Below are positions 51,407-61,462 of a stretch of DNA of 64,000 nucleotides, piece by piece. Source of the DNA: Stenotrophomonas maltophilia (GTDB lineage Bacteria; Pseudomonadota; Gammaproteobacteria; Xanthomonadales; Xanthomonadaceae); the NCBI RefSeq assembly GCF_002799155.1, contig NZ_NERD01000002.1, positions 1,240,001 through 1,304,000 of the forward strand. Direction: 5' to 3'. Both the position numbers and the translations under genes were made by a program. Under the pieces are notes generated by a model. It did not search any database, had not been told where the DNA came from, and saw only the letters and a program-made list of their open reading frames with translations. Position 1 is the stretch's first letter; the number at the start of each line of letters is the position of its first letter.

Positions 51407-54310
51407 GTGGCGCGCTATGCTCGGCGGCTCAGGGGAGGCGACGCGCAGACGGCGCCAAGAGATTGTCATTTGTCCAGGCACGTTGAACCGGCAGAAGAGC
51501 CACCACACGAGGCCGTGCTGAGCACGGCGCTGGTGCGCGCATTGCATGCGCTGCTGCCGGATTCGGCCGTGGTCCGCGTTGGCTGGAACGATCCGCAGCT
51601 GGGATGCGGCCAGGGCGGCTGGCCGGCGGTCGTCGCGGCTGGCGCATCCACGGCGCCGGGCGTCGGCGACGGTTGCCATGGCTGGGAATATGACGGTGCC
51701 CGTCTGCAGCTATCGGTGGAAGGTGCGGTGCCTTCCGCGGCGTGGTGGGGGCTGGCCCGGCAGGCCATGGAACTGGCATTGCAGCGCGGCCGCCAGGCCG
51801 GGCAGATCAAGGCGCTGGAAGAGGCTGAACGGCTGCAGCAGGCGCTGTTCCAGATCGCCGATCTGGCCGGCGCCGATCTGGAGATGTCGGAGATGCTGCG
51901 CCACGTGCACGGCGTGCTTGGCACGCTGATGTACGCGGAAAACTGTTACATCGTCGAATACGACGACGTCCGCGACCAGATCCGTTTCCTGTACTTCGCC
52001 GACCAGGTCGACGACTTCGTCGCCGATCCGTCCCAGAGCCATGACGCCGGCGAGATGCCGCGCAGCCTGACCGTGGCGTTGCTGCGCCACGGCAAGCCGC
52101 TCAGCGGCCCCTCGCGCGAGCTGCTGGCGCGTGTGGTCGAGCAGGAGCACGACCCGCAGCGTGGCCCGGAGAGCCTGGACTGGCTGGGCGTGCCGATGCT
52201 GCGCGATGGCCGCGTCTGCGGCGCCATCGTGGTGCAGAGCTATGAGCTGGCGGCCCGCTATGGCGAGGCCGAGCGGGCGCTGCTGGGCTTTGTAGCGCAA
52301 CATGTGCAGACCGCGATGGACCGGCGCCAGGCGCAGGTGCGGCTGGAACAACAGGTGGAGCGGCGCACGCTGGAGCTGCAGCGCGCCAACCGCAGCCTGC
52401 AGGATGAAGTGGCCGAGCGCCGCCGTGCCGAGCAGCTGCAGACCGCGCTGTACAACATCGCCGAAATGGCGATGTCGGCCGACAGCCTGGCCCAGTTCTA
52501 TGGGCAGGTGCATGGCGTGGTCGGGCGCCTGCTTGATGCGCGCAATTTCTATATCGCGCTGGTGAACGGGACGGGCAACGGCCTGGACTTCGTCTATTCG
52601 GTGGACGAGCACAACGCCAGCCGCGCGCCACGCCCGTTCAGCCGCGGCCTGACCGAGTATGTCGTGCGCAACCGGCGGCCGCTGCTGGCGTCGCGGGAGC
52701 AGATCGACGCACTGCTGGCCAGCGGCGAGGTGCGCGAATCGGGCGCGCGCTCACATTGCTGGCTGGGCGTGCCGCTGCTGCGCGATGATGAGGCGGTCGG
52801 CGCGATCGTGGTGCAGAGCTACAGCCCGAACAGCACGTTCAGTGTGCACGATCAGCGCCTGCTGACCTTCGTTGCACAGAACATCGGAACCGGGCTGGCG
52901 CGCCAGCGCGACCAGCAGCAGCTGCGTTCGGCGCATGCCGAGCTGGAAAAGCGCGTGGAGGAACGTACCCGCGAGCTGGCCGAGGTCAACGAAAAGCTGC
53001 TCGGGCAGATTGGCGAGCGTCTGCGTGCCGAGCAGCGCCTGACCCATCAGGCCATGCACGATGCGCTGACCGGCCTGCCCAACCGCCTGCACCTGCTCGA
53101 TCGCCTGCAGGATGCGCTGGCGCTGGCCAGGCGTGAGGGTGGGCCGGTGTTCGCCGTGCTGTTCCTCGACCTGGACCGCTTCAAGCTGGTCAACGACAGC
53201 ATTGGCCACGCCGCCGGCGATCGCATGCTGGTGGAGGTAGCCAAACGCATCGTATCGATGGCCGGCCCCGAGGATGTAGTGGCGCGACTGGGGGGCGATG
53301 AATTCGCGGTGCTGCTGCAATGTCCGCAGGGGTTGGCACAGGCCCTGGATTTCGGCCAGCGGCTGTTGCTGGCACTGCAGGAATCGATGTGGATCGCCGG
53401 GCGCGAGCTGTTCCCGTCCGGCAGCCTCGGTATCGCCTTGTGGAACCCCCGCTACCGTACCGGTGAAGAGCTGCTGCGCGACGCCGATGCAGCGATGTAC
53501 CGGGCCAAGGCGCAGGGCCACGACCGCTGTGCGATCTTCGATGAGGACATGCGCGAGCAGGCCATGCGCAGCCTTGATCTGGAAGCTGACCTGCGCCGTG
53601 CGATCAACAACCGCGACTTCGTCCCGTTCTACCAGCCGATCGTGCGTCTGTCCGATGGCGAGGTGGTGGGGCACGAGGCATTGCTGCGCTGGCAGCACGA
53701 GCGCCGTGGCCTGCTGCTGCCCGGGGCGTTCCTGGAGCTTGGCGAGGAAAGCGGCCTGATCGAACAGGTCGACTGGCTGATCTACGAACAGGTCATCGCG
53801 GGACTGGCCGAAGGCGGCCACAGCTATGTTTCGGTGAACGTATCGCCGCGCCATTTCCGCTCGGCCGAGTTCAGTGGCCGCCTGTTCGGTCTGCTCGATG
53901 CATGCGGCGCAGATCCGCGCCGGCTTCGCCTGGAGATTACCGAGGTGGCGCTGCTGGACGACAGTCCGCACACGCTGCGCATCCTGCAGGGCCTGCGCGA
54001 GCGCGGCATCCAGGTGCAGCTGGACGATTTCGGTACCGGCTTCTCGGCGCTGTCCTACCTGCACCGCTTCCCGATCAGCACGCTGAAGATCGACCAGAGC
54101 TTCATCGCAGGGCTGCATGGGCCGGAGGTGCAGAGCACGCGGGCCCTGGTCGAAGGCGTGCTGTCGCTGGCGCGCACGCTGGGCATCGAGACCATCGGCG
54201 AGGGCATCGAGACCGAGGCGCAGCGGCAGACCCTGCGAGAACTGGGCTGCGATTACGGCCAGGGCTACCTGTTGGGGCGGCCCGCCCCGTGGTCGCACGC
54301 GGCGGGCTAG
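51407..54310 (+). CDS. GAF-GAF-GGDEF-EAL signalling protein
   Basis: A protein of up to 967 residues. Two GAF sensor domains (about 150-310 and 350-490) are each followed by coiled coil, then a GGDEF domain with intact active-site LGGDEF (about 628) and an EAL domain with GHEALLRW (about 753), DDFGTG and LKIDQSF. Both cyclic-di-GMP synthesis and breakdown residues look intact. The start is uncertain: GTG at 51407 is the longest choice, TTG at 51470 is possible. No TM segment, so cytoplasmic. Confidence 0.92.
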   Translation: MARYARRLRGGDAQTAPRDCHLSRHVEPAEEPPHEAVLSTALVRALHALLPDSAVVRVGWNDPQLGCGQGGWPAVVAAGASTAPGVGDGCHGWEYDGARLQLSVEGAVPSAAWWGLARQAMELALQRGRQAGQIKALEEAERLQQALFQIADLAGADLEMSEMLRHVHGVLGTLMYAENCYIVEYDDVRDQIRFLYFADQVDDFVADPSQSHDAGEMPRSLTVALLRHGKPLSGPSRELLARVVEQEHDPQRGPESLDWLGVPMLRDGRVCGAIVVQSYELAARYGEAERALLGFVAQHVQTAMDRRQAQVRLEQQVERRTLELQRANRSLQDEVAERRRAEQLQTALYNIAEMAMSADSLAQFYGQVHGVVGRLLDARNFYIALVNGTGNGLDFVYSVDEHNASRAPRPFSRGLTEYVVRNRRPLLASREQIDALLASGEVRESGARSHCWLGVPLLRDDEAVGAIVVQSYSPNSTFSVHDQRLLTFVAQNIGTGLARQRDQQQLRSAHAELEKRVEERTRELAEVNEKLLGQIGERLRAEQRLTHQAMHDALTGLPNRLHLLDRLQDALALARREGGPVFAVLFLDLDRFKLVNDSIGHAAGDRMLVEVAKRIVSMAGPEDVVARLGGDEFAVLLQCPQGLAQALDFGQRLLLALQESMWIAGRELFPSGSLGIALWNPRYRTGEELLRDADAAMYRAKAQGHDRCAIFDEDMREQAMRSLDLEADLRRAINNRDFVPFYQPIVRLSDGEVVGHEALLRWQHERRGLLLPGAFLELGEESGLIEQVDWLIYEQVIAGLAEGGHSYVSVNVSPRHFRSAEFSGRLFGLLDACGADPRRLRLEITEVALLDDSPHTLRILQGLRERGIQVQLDDFGTGFSALSYLHRFPISTLKIDQSFIAGLHGPEVQSTRALVEGVLSLARTLGIETIGEGIETEAQRQTLRELGCDYGQGYLLGRPAPWSHAAG

Positions 54311-54328
54311 CCACCGCTTGCGGCTGCA

Positions 54329-54922
54329 TCAACGCAGGGCGGCGCGGCGCTTCTCGTCAATCCACTTCGAGGCCTGCGCCGGCTGGTAGTTCTTCATCCA
54401 CTCCAGCATTTCTTCGATGTCCGAGCCGTACCACAGGTCCTGGCGCTGGTCCGGGTGCAGGAAGCGCTCTTCCACCATGCGGTCGATCATGCCGATCAGC
54501 GGCGCGTAGAAACCTTCCACGTCGAGGAACGCGCACGGCTTGTTGCCGATGCCCAGCTGGCGCCAGGTCAGCATCTCGAAGATCTCTTCCATGGTGCCGA
54601 AGCCACCGGGCAGGGTGACGAAGCCGTCGGCCAGGTCGAACATGCGCGACTTGCGCTCATGCATCGAACCGACGATCTCCAATTCGGTCAGGCCACGGTG
54701 GGCCACTTCCCAGTCGGCCAGCTGGCGCGGAATGACGCCGGTTACCTCGCCGCCGGCGGCGAGCGCGGCATTGGCCACGGTTCCCATCAGGCCGACGTTT
54801 CCACCGCCGTACACCAGGCGCAGGCCGTCACGGGCGATGCGATCACCCAGGGCAATGGCGCGTTCGGTATAGGCCGGCTTGCTGCCAGCGTTGGAACCAC
54901 AGTAGACGCAGATCGACTTCAT
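54329..54922 (-). CDS. LOG-family phosphoribohydrolase-like protein
   Basis: A 197-residue LOG/TIGR00730 protein with CVYCGSNAG at the start, YGGGNVGLMG, MHERKSRM and the nucleotide motif PGGFGTMEEIFE. Family members hydrolyse cytokinin riboside monophosphates or other nucleotides (PpnN-like); the substrate in this bacterium is not known. Confidence 0.92.
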   Translation of the reverse strand: MKSICVYCGSNAGSKPAYTERAIALGDRIARDGLRLVYGGGNVGLMGTVANAALAAGGEVTGVIPRQLADWEVAHRGLTELEIVGSMHERKSRMFDLADGFVTLPGGFGTMEEIFEMLTWRQLGIGNKPCAFLDVEGFYAPLIGMIDRMVEERFLHPDQRQDLWYGSDIEEMLEWMKNYQPAQASKWIDEKRRAALR

Positions 54923-54951
54923 GGGGGGTCTTGTCTCTTGGTGCGGAAACG

Positions 54952-54993
54952 AAAACGCCCCGCCAGCAACCGGGTCAGCGGTTGCGGGCGGGG
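54952..54993 (-). terminator. Terminator of the aminotransferase gene
   Basis: An interrupted GC-rich stem (CCCCGCC..CAACC with GGTTG..GGCGGGG) followed on the minus strand by CGTTTTCGTTT, 46 bases after the gene's stop codon. Confidence 0.75.
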
Positions 54994-55039
54994 TGCGGGT
55001 GGATTATCCCCTTCTGTAGCGCCGAAGCGAAGCGGCCGC

Positions 55040-56536
55040 TTACGCCGCTGCAGCCTGCTCGCGGCGCGGGCCTTCACGCAGGGCGCGGCCGACCATGCCC
55101 ACCAGCAGGTCCAGCTCCTCGCTGTCCATGCCGAAGTGCGGGGTGAAGCGCAGCGAGTTCTCGCCGCCATGGATCACGTTGATGCCGTGCTGTCGCAGCC
55201 ATTCCTCGGTGGAATTGGCGCCGTAGCACTTGAACTGCGGGGCCAGCTCGCAGGAGAACAGCAGGCCGGTGCCCTGCACCTTGGTGATCAGGCCGCCCAG
55301 TTCGCTCTTGAGCTGTTCCAGCTTGCGCACGGCTTCGGCACCGCGTTCGGCGATGTTGGCACGCACCTGCGGGGTCAGCTGCGCCAGGGTGGCGCAGGCC
55401 ACGTCCAGTGCACGCGGATTGCTGGTCATGGTGTTGCCGTAGATGCCCTTGCGGTACAGCTGCGCGGCATGCTCGGTCACCGCCAGCACCGACAGCGGGT
55501 ACTGCGCGGCGTTGAGCGCCTTGGAGTAGGTCTCCATGTCCGGCGGATCCAGGCCTTCGAAGCCCGGGTAATCGACCACCGACAGCACGCCATGCGCGCG
55601 CAGGCCAGCCTGGATCGAGTCCAGCAGCAGCAGGCTGCCGTGCGCACGGGTCAGTTCACGGGCCACGGCATAGAACGCCGGCGGCACCGAGCGGCCGGGG
55701 TCGCCTTCGCCCATCACCGGCTCCAGGAATACCGCTTCGATGAACCACTGGTTGCGCGCGGCATCCTCGAACACCTTGCGCAGGCCGGCCTCGTCATAAG
55801 GCGCCACGGTGATCACCGAGTCCTCGCCGCGATAGCTGGCCAGGTGCTGCATGTAGCTCTTGCGGCTGGAATCGGAATACAGGGCAGGGCGGTCGGTACG
55901 GCCATGGAAGCTGCCCTTGACCACCACGCGCTTGATCGCCGCACCGGCGTGGCGCGCGCCCGGGTCGGTCTGCAGCTTGGCGTTGACGTCGGCGATGCGC
56001 GCGGCCAGGCCAACCGCCTCGGAGCCGGAATTCAGGCACATGAACCGCGCAAACGGGCAGCCGCCACGGCGGTGGCCGATCTCGGCGCGCAGGGCGGTGA
56101 TGAATCGCTGCTGCGACAGGCTGGGGGTCATGATGTTGGCCATCACCTGCGGGCGGGCCATTGCCTCCAGCACGGCATCCGGGGTGTGCCCGAAGCCGAG
56201 CATGCCGTAGCCGCCGGCGTCGTACAGCACGGCGCCCTTCAGGGTGACCACCCACGGCCCGCGCGCGGCCAGCGCCACGTACGGGGTCACTGCATCATCG
56301 GCATAGAAATTGACGAACCCGTCCTGCATCGCGTCGATCTGCGCCTGTTCATCCTGCGCCAGCAGCGGCCCCAGGTCGGCCTGCACGCGCGCGAATTCCT
56401 CGGCGGCGGCGTCCACCGCGGCGATCAGCTGCGGGTGGTTGGCGGACAGGGCGGTCAGAGTGGCATCGTCCAGGCCGGAGGTGAGGCGGGTGCCGGGCTG
56501 GTTGCGCAGGGGGGCGAGGCGTTCGATGAAGCTCAT
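55040..56536 (-). CDS. Class III PLP-dependent aminotransferase
   Basis: A 498-residue fold-type I aminotransferase. Visible features are the cofactor-phosphate GSEAVGLAARIA region, the PLP-lysine stretch ETYSKALNAAQYPLS and GNTMTSNPRALDVA. It belongs with omega-amino-acid aminotransferases but the substrate cannot be assigned. AGGAG lies before the ATG at 56536. The 5' leader carries a hairpin with a T-tract. Divergent from queA. Confidence 0.88.
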   Translation of the reverse strand: MSFIERLAPLRNQPGTRLTSGLDDATLTALSANHPQLIAAVDAAAEEFARVQADLGPLLAQDEQAQIDAMQDGFVNFYADDAVTPYVALAARGPWVVTLKGAVLYDAGGYGMLGFGHTPDAVLEAMARPQVMANIMTPSLSQQRFITALRAEIGHRRGGCPFARFMCLNSGSEAVGLAARIADVNAKLQTDPGARHAGAAIKRVVVKGSFHGRTDRPALYSDSSRKSYMQHLASYRGEDSVITVAPYDEAGLRKVFEDAARNQWFIEAVFLEPVMGEGDPGRSVPPAFYAVARELTRAHGSLLLLDSIQAGLRAHGVLSVVDYPGFEGLDPPDMETYSKALNAAQYPLSVLAVTEHAAQLYRKGIYGNTMTSNPRALDVACATLAQLTPQVRANIAERGAEAVRKLEQLKSELGGLITKVQGTGLLFSCELAPQFKCYGANSTEEWLRQHGINVIHGGENSLRFTPHFGMDSEELDLLVGMVGRALREGPRREQAAAA

Positions 56537-56576
56537 TGCAGATCTCCTGAAACAATGGGTCGCACGGGTCTTCAAA

Positions 56577-56601
56577 AGCAAAACGCGCGTCATCACGCGC
56601 G
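56577..56601 (-). promoter_or_regulatory. Attenuator-like hairpin in the aminotransferase leader
   Basis: On the minus strand CGCGCG-TGATGA-CGCGCG is followed by TTTTGCTTTT, about 40 bases before the start codon. It has the form of an intrinsic terminator placed inside the 5' leader. Confidence 0.5.
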
Positions 56602-56782
56602 CTTGGGGCAGGCTCGTGCAGCGGACTTCCAACTCGATGCTAGCACTTGTTTTTTTGCGCGATAACCCCGCAGAAACCTGCTGCATAGCAGCATTTTGCG
56701 CGACGTTCGCCGCGAAGTGCGCCGGCTCGCAGACGCTGGCCGTACAATGCGCGCCATTGTCGACCTGTTGCCGCCCACTGCC

Positions 56783-57814
56783 TTGAAGAAGTCCGATTTC
56801 CATTACGACCTGCCGGCTGAACTGATCGCACAGGCGCCCCTGGCCGAACGTTCCGCAAGCCGCCTGCTGCTGGTACCGCCGGCGCCCGATGCCTTCACCG
56901 ACCTGCAGGTGCGTGACCTGCCGTCGCTGCTGCAGCCGGGCGACCTGCTGGTGTTCAACGACACCCGGGTGATCCCGGCGCGCCTGTTCGGGCAGAAGGC
57001 AAGCGGCGGCCGCGTCGAGATCCTGATCGAGCGCCTGCTCGGCGCCCAGCAGGCCCGCGCGCAGGTGGGCGCCAGCAAGTCGCCGAAGGCCGGCAGCCGC
57101 ATCGCGCTGGATGCCGGGGGCGAAGCCGAAGTGCTGGGCCGCGACGGCGAGTTCTACGTGCTGCAGTTCCGTGTGCCGGAATCGTTGGAACAGTGGCTGC
57201 TGCATGCCGGCCGCCTGCCGCTGCCGCCCTACATCCAGCGCGAGCCGGGCGTGGACGACCGCGAGCGCTACCAGACGGTGTTCGCGCGCGAAGTGGGTGC
57301 GGTGGCCGCGCCGACTGCCGGCCTGCATTTCGACGAGCCGCTGCTGGCCGCATTGAAGGACAATGGCGTGGACTTCGGCCACGTCACCTTGCACGTGGGT
57401 GCGGGCACCTTCCAGCCGGTGCGCGCCGATGACCTGAAGGACCACGTGATGCACCGCGAGTGGCTGAACGTGGGCGCCGAGCTGGTGCAGCAGGTGCGGC
57501 GCACGCGCGCCGCCGGCGGCCGCGTGATCGGCGTCGGCACCACCGTGGTGCGCGCGCTGGAAAGCGCGATGCGCGATGGCGAACTGCTGCCGTTCGCCGG
57601 CGAGACCCAGATCTTCATCACCCCGGGCTACCGCATCCGCAGCGTGGACGCGATGGTGACCAACTTCCACCTGCCGGAAAGCACGCTGCTGATGATGATT
57701 TCCGCGTTCGCTGGCAAGGAGCGCGTGTTCGAGGCCTACCAGCACGCGATCGAGCAGCGCTACCGCTTCTTCAGCTACGGCGACGCGATGCTGCTGTTCC
57801 CGCAGGCGGGGTGA
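56783..57814 (+). CDS. queA: SAM:tRNA ribosyltransferase-isomerase (queuosine)
   Basis: A 343-residue QueA that makes epoxyqueuosine in tRNA. KKSDFHYDLPAELIAQ at the start, FNDTRVIPARL, LPLPPYIQRE and PTAGLHFDE are family signatures. The TTG at 56783 aligns with the E. coli start; an ATG at 56747 would add 12 residues. Followed by tgt, which acts one step earlier in the same pathway. Confidence 0.94.
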   Translation: MKKSDFHYDLPAELIAQAPLAERSASRLLLVPPAPDAFTDLQVRDLPSLLQPGDLLVFNDTRVIPARLFGQKASGGRVEILIERLLGAQQARAQVGASKSPKAGSRIALDAGGEAEVLGRDGEFYVLQFRVPESLEQWLLHAGRLPLPPYIQREPGVDDRERYQTVFAREVGAVAAPTAGLHFDEPLLAALKDNGVDFGHVTLHVGAGTFQPVRADDLKDHVMHREWLNVGAELVQQVRRTRAAGGRVIGVGTTVVRALESAMRDGELLPFAGETQIFITPGYRIRSVDAMVTNFHLPESTLLMMISAFAGKERVFEAYQHAIEQRYRFFSYGDAMLLFPQAG

Positions 57815-57850
57815 GGCGGCAGGGTAGCCCGGGAGGGCAGGGGCCCCTGT

Positions 57851-57880
57851 GCGTGCGCACCTTGGTGCGCACGCTTTCTT
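57851..57880 (+). terminator. Stem-loop between queA and tgt
   Basis: A perfect 11-bp stem (GCGTGCGCACC/GGTGCGCACGC) with two central T residues, followed by TTTCTT. Confidence 0.8.
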
Positions 57881-57919
57881 GGGAGACAATAGGCGACTAT
57901 TTGCCTGAATGACCGCTCC

Positions 57920-59050
57920 ATGTCCCGACTGCAGTTCCAGCTCAAGACCCGCGACGGCCGTGCCCGCCGTGGCCGCCTGACCTTCCCGCGCGGCACGGTG
58001 GAAACGCCGGCCTTCATGCCGGTGGGGACCTATGGCTCGGTCAAGGGCATCCTGCCGGACCAGGTGCGTGCGCTGGGCGCCGAGATCATCCTCGGCAACA
58101 CCTTCCACCTGTACCTGCGCCCGGGCCTGGACATCATCGCCGACCACGGCGGCCTGCACGGCTTCTGCCGCTGGGACGGCCCGATCCTGACCGACTCCGG
58201 CGGCTTCCAGGTGTTCTCGCTGGCCCACCGCCGCAAGATCACCGAGCAGGGCGTGACCTTCGCCTCGCCGACCGACGGTGCCCGCGTGTTCCTGGGCCCG
58301 GAAGAGAGCATGAAGATCCAGAAGGTGCTCGATTCGGACGTGGTGATGATCTTCGACGAGTGCACCCCGTACCCGGCCACCGAGGATGTGGCGCGCCGCT
58401 CGATGGAGCTGAGCCTGCGCTGGGCCCAGCGCAGCCGCAACGCGCATGACGAGTTGGGCAACGACGCGGCCCTGTTCGGCATCGTCCAGGGTGGCGTGCA
58501 CACCGACCTGCGCAGCCGCTCGGCCGAAGCCCTGCAGGCGATCGGCTTCGACGGCTATGCCATCGGCGGCCTGGCCGTGGGCGAGCCGGAGCACGAGCGC
58601 AACGCCATGCTCGACCACCTGGATCCGGAGCTGCCGGGTGACCGCCCGCGCTATCTGATGGGGGTGGGCCGACCGGAGGACCTGGTCGAGGGTGTCGCCC
58701 GCGGCGTGGACATGTTCGACTGCGTGATGCCGACCCGCAACGCCCGCAACGGCCACTATTTCACCTCGTTCGGCACCGTTCGCATCCGCAACTCCCAGTA
58801 CGCGCGCGACATGGACCCGATCGAGCCCGGCTGCGGCTGCGTGGCCTGCACCGGTGGCTACACCCGTTCCTACCTGCGCCACCTGGACCGCTGCAACGAG
58901 ATGCTGGCGCCGATGCTGGGCACCCTGCACAACCTGTTCTATTACGAAAAGCTCATGGCCGACATCCGTGCGGCGATCGAGGCGGGAACCTTCCTGGCCT
59001 TCCGTGAGTCCTTCTACGCGGCACGCGGGGCGGTAGCACCGCCGCTGTAA
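57920..59050 (+). CDS. tgt: tRNA-guanine transglycosylase
   Basis: A 376-residue Tgt that exchanges guanine-34 for preQ1 in Asp, Asn, His and Tyr tRNAs. [12 protein letters not shown], the catalytic Asp region [20 protein letters not shown] and the zinc ligands [10 protein letters not shown] with a late His are present. Confidence 0.97.
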   Translation: MSRLQFQLKTRDGRARRGRLTFPRGTVETPAFMPVGTYGSVKGILPDQVRALGAEIILGNTFHLYLRPGLDIIADHGGLHGFCRWDGPILTDSGGFQVFSLAHRRKITEQGVTFASPTDGARVFLGPEESMKIQKVLDSDVVMIFDECTPYPATEDVARRSMELSLRWAQRSRNAHDELGNDAALFGIVQGGVHTDLRSRSAEALQAIGFDGYAIGGLAVGEPEHERNAMLDHLDPELPGDRPRYLMGVGRPEDLVEGVARGVDMFDCVMPTRNARNGHYFTSFGTVRIRNSQYARDMDPIEPGCGCVACTGGYTRSYLRHLDRCNEMLAPMLGTLHNLFYYEKLMADIRAAIEAGTFLAFRESFYAARGAVAPPL

Positions 59051-59184
59051 CCCGAACGCCCCCTGCCAAACGGCCCAAGGACGAACGCCCGGGGCCGTGG
59101 CATACTTCAAGGCTGACCCAGATCCGCGGTCGACACCTCGTGCCCGTGAAACGGCCGAAGCGCCGCCCAACCAAAGGACCAACG

Positions 59185-59529
59185 ATGAACCTGCTTGCCT
59201 TCCTGATTCCCGCCGCCCACGCCCAGGCCGCCGGCGGCCAACCGCAGGGCATGGGCCTGACCACGCTGCTGTTCCCGATCATCCTGATCGCCATCATGTA
59301 CTTCCTGATGATCCGCCCGCAGATGAAGCGGCAGAAGGAGCACAAGGCCATGCTGGAGAAGATCAAGCGTGGCGACGAAGTGCTGACCAACGGCGGCATC
59401 GCCGGCAAGGTCACCGACATCGGCGACAACTTCATCACCATCGAAGTGGCCGAGAACGTGCGCATCCGCGTGCAGAAGGGCGCTGTCGGCAGCGTGCTGC
59501 CGACCGGCACCCTGGATTCGGCCAAGTAA
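59185..59529 (+). CDS. yajC: Sec translocon accessory protein YajC
   Basis: A 114-residue protein with one TM helix (LLFPIILIAIMYFLMIRPQ, about 30-48) and KRGDEVLTNGGIAGKV. It forms part of the SecDF-YajC complex. AAAGGA lies before the ATG at 59185; the upstream frame is not family-like. Confidence 0.96.
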   Translation: MNLLAFLIPAAHAQAAGGQPQGMGLTTLLFPIILIAIMYFLMIRPQMKRQKEHKAMLEKIKRGDEVLTNGGIAGKVTDIGDNFITIEVAENVRIRVQKGAVGSVLPTGTLDSAK

Positions 59530-59590
59530 GCCACTCCCTTTCCGAAGCACAACCGCGGCGCCGGGGATGGCGCCGCGCGGGACCCAAGCA

Positions 59591-61447
59591 ATGCTCGAAT
59601 TTCCACGCTGGAAGTACGTCGTCATCCTGATCGTACTGGCGCTCAGCACGCTGTACGCGCTGCCCAACATCTACCAGAAGGACCCGGCCCTCCAGATCAC
59701 CGCCAACCGTGGCGGGCAGATCGACGATGCGCTGCGCGACCGTGTGTTGGCCGACCTGAAGACGGCCGGTGTCACCACCATCGGTGTCGAGAAGGAAGGG
59801 GAAAGCCTGATCGTCCGCCTGCCGGACCTGAAGGCGCAGTCCGCTGCCAGCGATGCCCTGCGTGACACGATTGGCGAAAAGTACACCGTGGCCCTGAACC
59901 TGGCCTCGACTGTGCCGGACTGGTTGGCCAAGCTGGGCGGTCGCCCGATGGTGCTGGGCCTGGACCTGCAGGGTGGCGTGCACTTCGTGCTGCAGGTCGA
60001 CCAGAAGGCCGCCCTGGACAAGCGCCTGGACGCCTACACCGAAGACGTGCGCAGCACCCTGCGTGACGCGCGCATCGCCTACCAGTCGGTGGAGCGCCGC
60101 GCAGACAACAGCATCGTCGCCAACCTGAGCCCGTCCGCCGGTGACGACGCCGCGCAGCGTGCCCGTACCGCCCTGGTCAAGGCTCAGCCGACCCTCGGCT
60201 ACGACGTCAGTGGCAACCGCATCACGGTGACCGTGCCGGAAACCGAGATCGCGCAGATCGCCAACGGCGCCATCGAGCAGAACATCAACACCCTGCGCAA
60301 CCGCGTGAACCAGCTCGGCGTGGCCGAGCCGATCATCCAGCGCCAGGGCGCCGACCGCGTGGTCGTGCAGTTGCCGGGCGTGCAGGACACTGCCGAAGCC
60401 AAGCGCATGATCGGTGCCACTGCCACCCTGGAATACCGCGCGGTGGTTGAAGGCAATGCGCAGGACGCCATCAACTCCGGCCGCATCCCGCCGGAAGCGA
60501 AGGTCTACCAGCAGCGTGACGGCCGCGGCCCGATCCTGCTGAACAAGCGCGTGATCGTCACCGGCGACCAGATGGTCGGCGCGCAGGCGGTGACCGATTC
60601 GAACAGTGGCTCACCGGCGGTCAGCGTGACGCTGAACAACGTGGGTGGCCAGCGCATGTTCGACTTCACCAGCGCCAACGTGAACAAGCCGATGGCGGTG
60701 GTCTACACCGAGCGCGTGCCGACGGTGACCGTCGTCGACGGCCAGGAAGTGCGTGGCTTCAAGGTCAACGAGGAAGTGATCTCGGTGGCCAACATCAACG
60801 GCGTGTTCGGCAAGAACTTCCAGACCACCGGTCTGCAGAAGAAGGAAGCCGAGGACCTGGCCAAGCTGCTGAAGTCCGGCTCGCTGGCCGCGCCGATGGA
60901 CTTCGTTGAAGAGCGTGTGGTCGGCCCGAGCCTGGGCGCGGAGAACGTCAAGAATGGTATGCGCGCCGTGGTGTTCGCCTTCCTGTTCACCCTGGTGTTC
61001 TTCAGCGTCTACTACCGCATGTTCGGCGTGATCACCTCGCTCGCGATGCTGTTCAACCTGCTGATCGTGGTGGCGGTGATGTCGCTGTTCGGCGCGACCA
61101 TGACCCTGCCTGGCTTCGCTGGCCTGGCGCTGTCGGTCGGCCTGTCGGTGGACGCCAACGTGCTGATCAACGAGCGCATCCGTGAAGAACTGCGTGCCGG
61201 CGTGCCGGGCAAGACCGCGATCGTGACCGGTTACGAGCGTGCCTCGGGCACCATCCTCGACGCCAACCTGACCGGCTTGATCGTCGGCGTGGCGCTGTTC
61301 GCATTCGGTACCGGTCCGCTGAAGGGCTTCGCGCTGACCATGATCATCGGTATTTTCGCCTCCATGTTCACCGCGATCACCGTGTCGCGTGCGCTGGCGA
61401 CGCTGATCTACGGCCGTCGCAAGAAGCTCCAGAACGTGGCCATCTGA
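59591..61447 (+). CDS. secD: Protein translocase subunit SecD
   Basis: A 618-residue RND-superfamily protein. N-terminal TM, large periplasmic domain starting after GLDLQGGVHF, and five C-terminal TM segments with the GLSVDANVLINERIREEL motif holding the proton-path Asp. It uses the proton gradient to pull exported proteins across the membrane. Confidence 0.98.
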   Translation: MLEFPRWKYVVILIVLALSTLYALPNIYQKDPALQITANRGGQIDDALRDRVLADLKTAGVTTIGVEKEGESLIVRLPDLKAQSAASDALRDTIGEKYTVALNLASTVPDWLAKLGGRPMVLGLDLQGGVHFVLQVDQKAALDKRLDAYTEDVRSTLRDARIAYQSVERRADNSIVANLSPSAGDDAAQRARTALVKAQPTLGYDVSGNRITVTVPETEIAQIANGAIEQNINTLRNRVNQLGVAEPIIQRQGADRVVVQLPGVQDTAEAKRMIGATATLEYRAVVEGNAQDAINSGRIPPEAKVYQQRDGRGPILLNKRVIVTGDQMVGAQAVTDSNSGSPAVSVTLNNVGGQRMFDFTSANVNKPMAVVYTERVPTVTVVDGQEVRGFKVNEEVISVANINGVFGKNFQTTGLQKKEAEDLAKLLKSGSLAAPMDFVEERVVGPSLGAENVKNGMRAVVFAFLFTLVFFSVYYRMFGVITSLAMLFNLLIVVAVMSLFGATMTLPGFAGLALSVGLSVDANVLINERIREELRAGVPGKTAIVTGYERASGTILDANLTGLIVGVALFAFGTGPLKGFALTMIIGIFASMFTAITVSRALATLIYGRRKKLQNVAI

Positions 61448-61462
61448 CGGGACGACACGCAC

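Noticed and set aside
55040..59182. A 1380-codon minus-strand frame across queA and tgt
   Set aside because: Only the part from 56536 down is the aminotransferase; the upstream extension is the antisense of queA and tgt.
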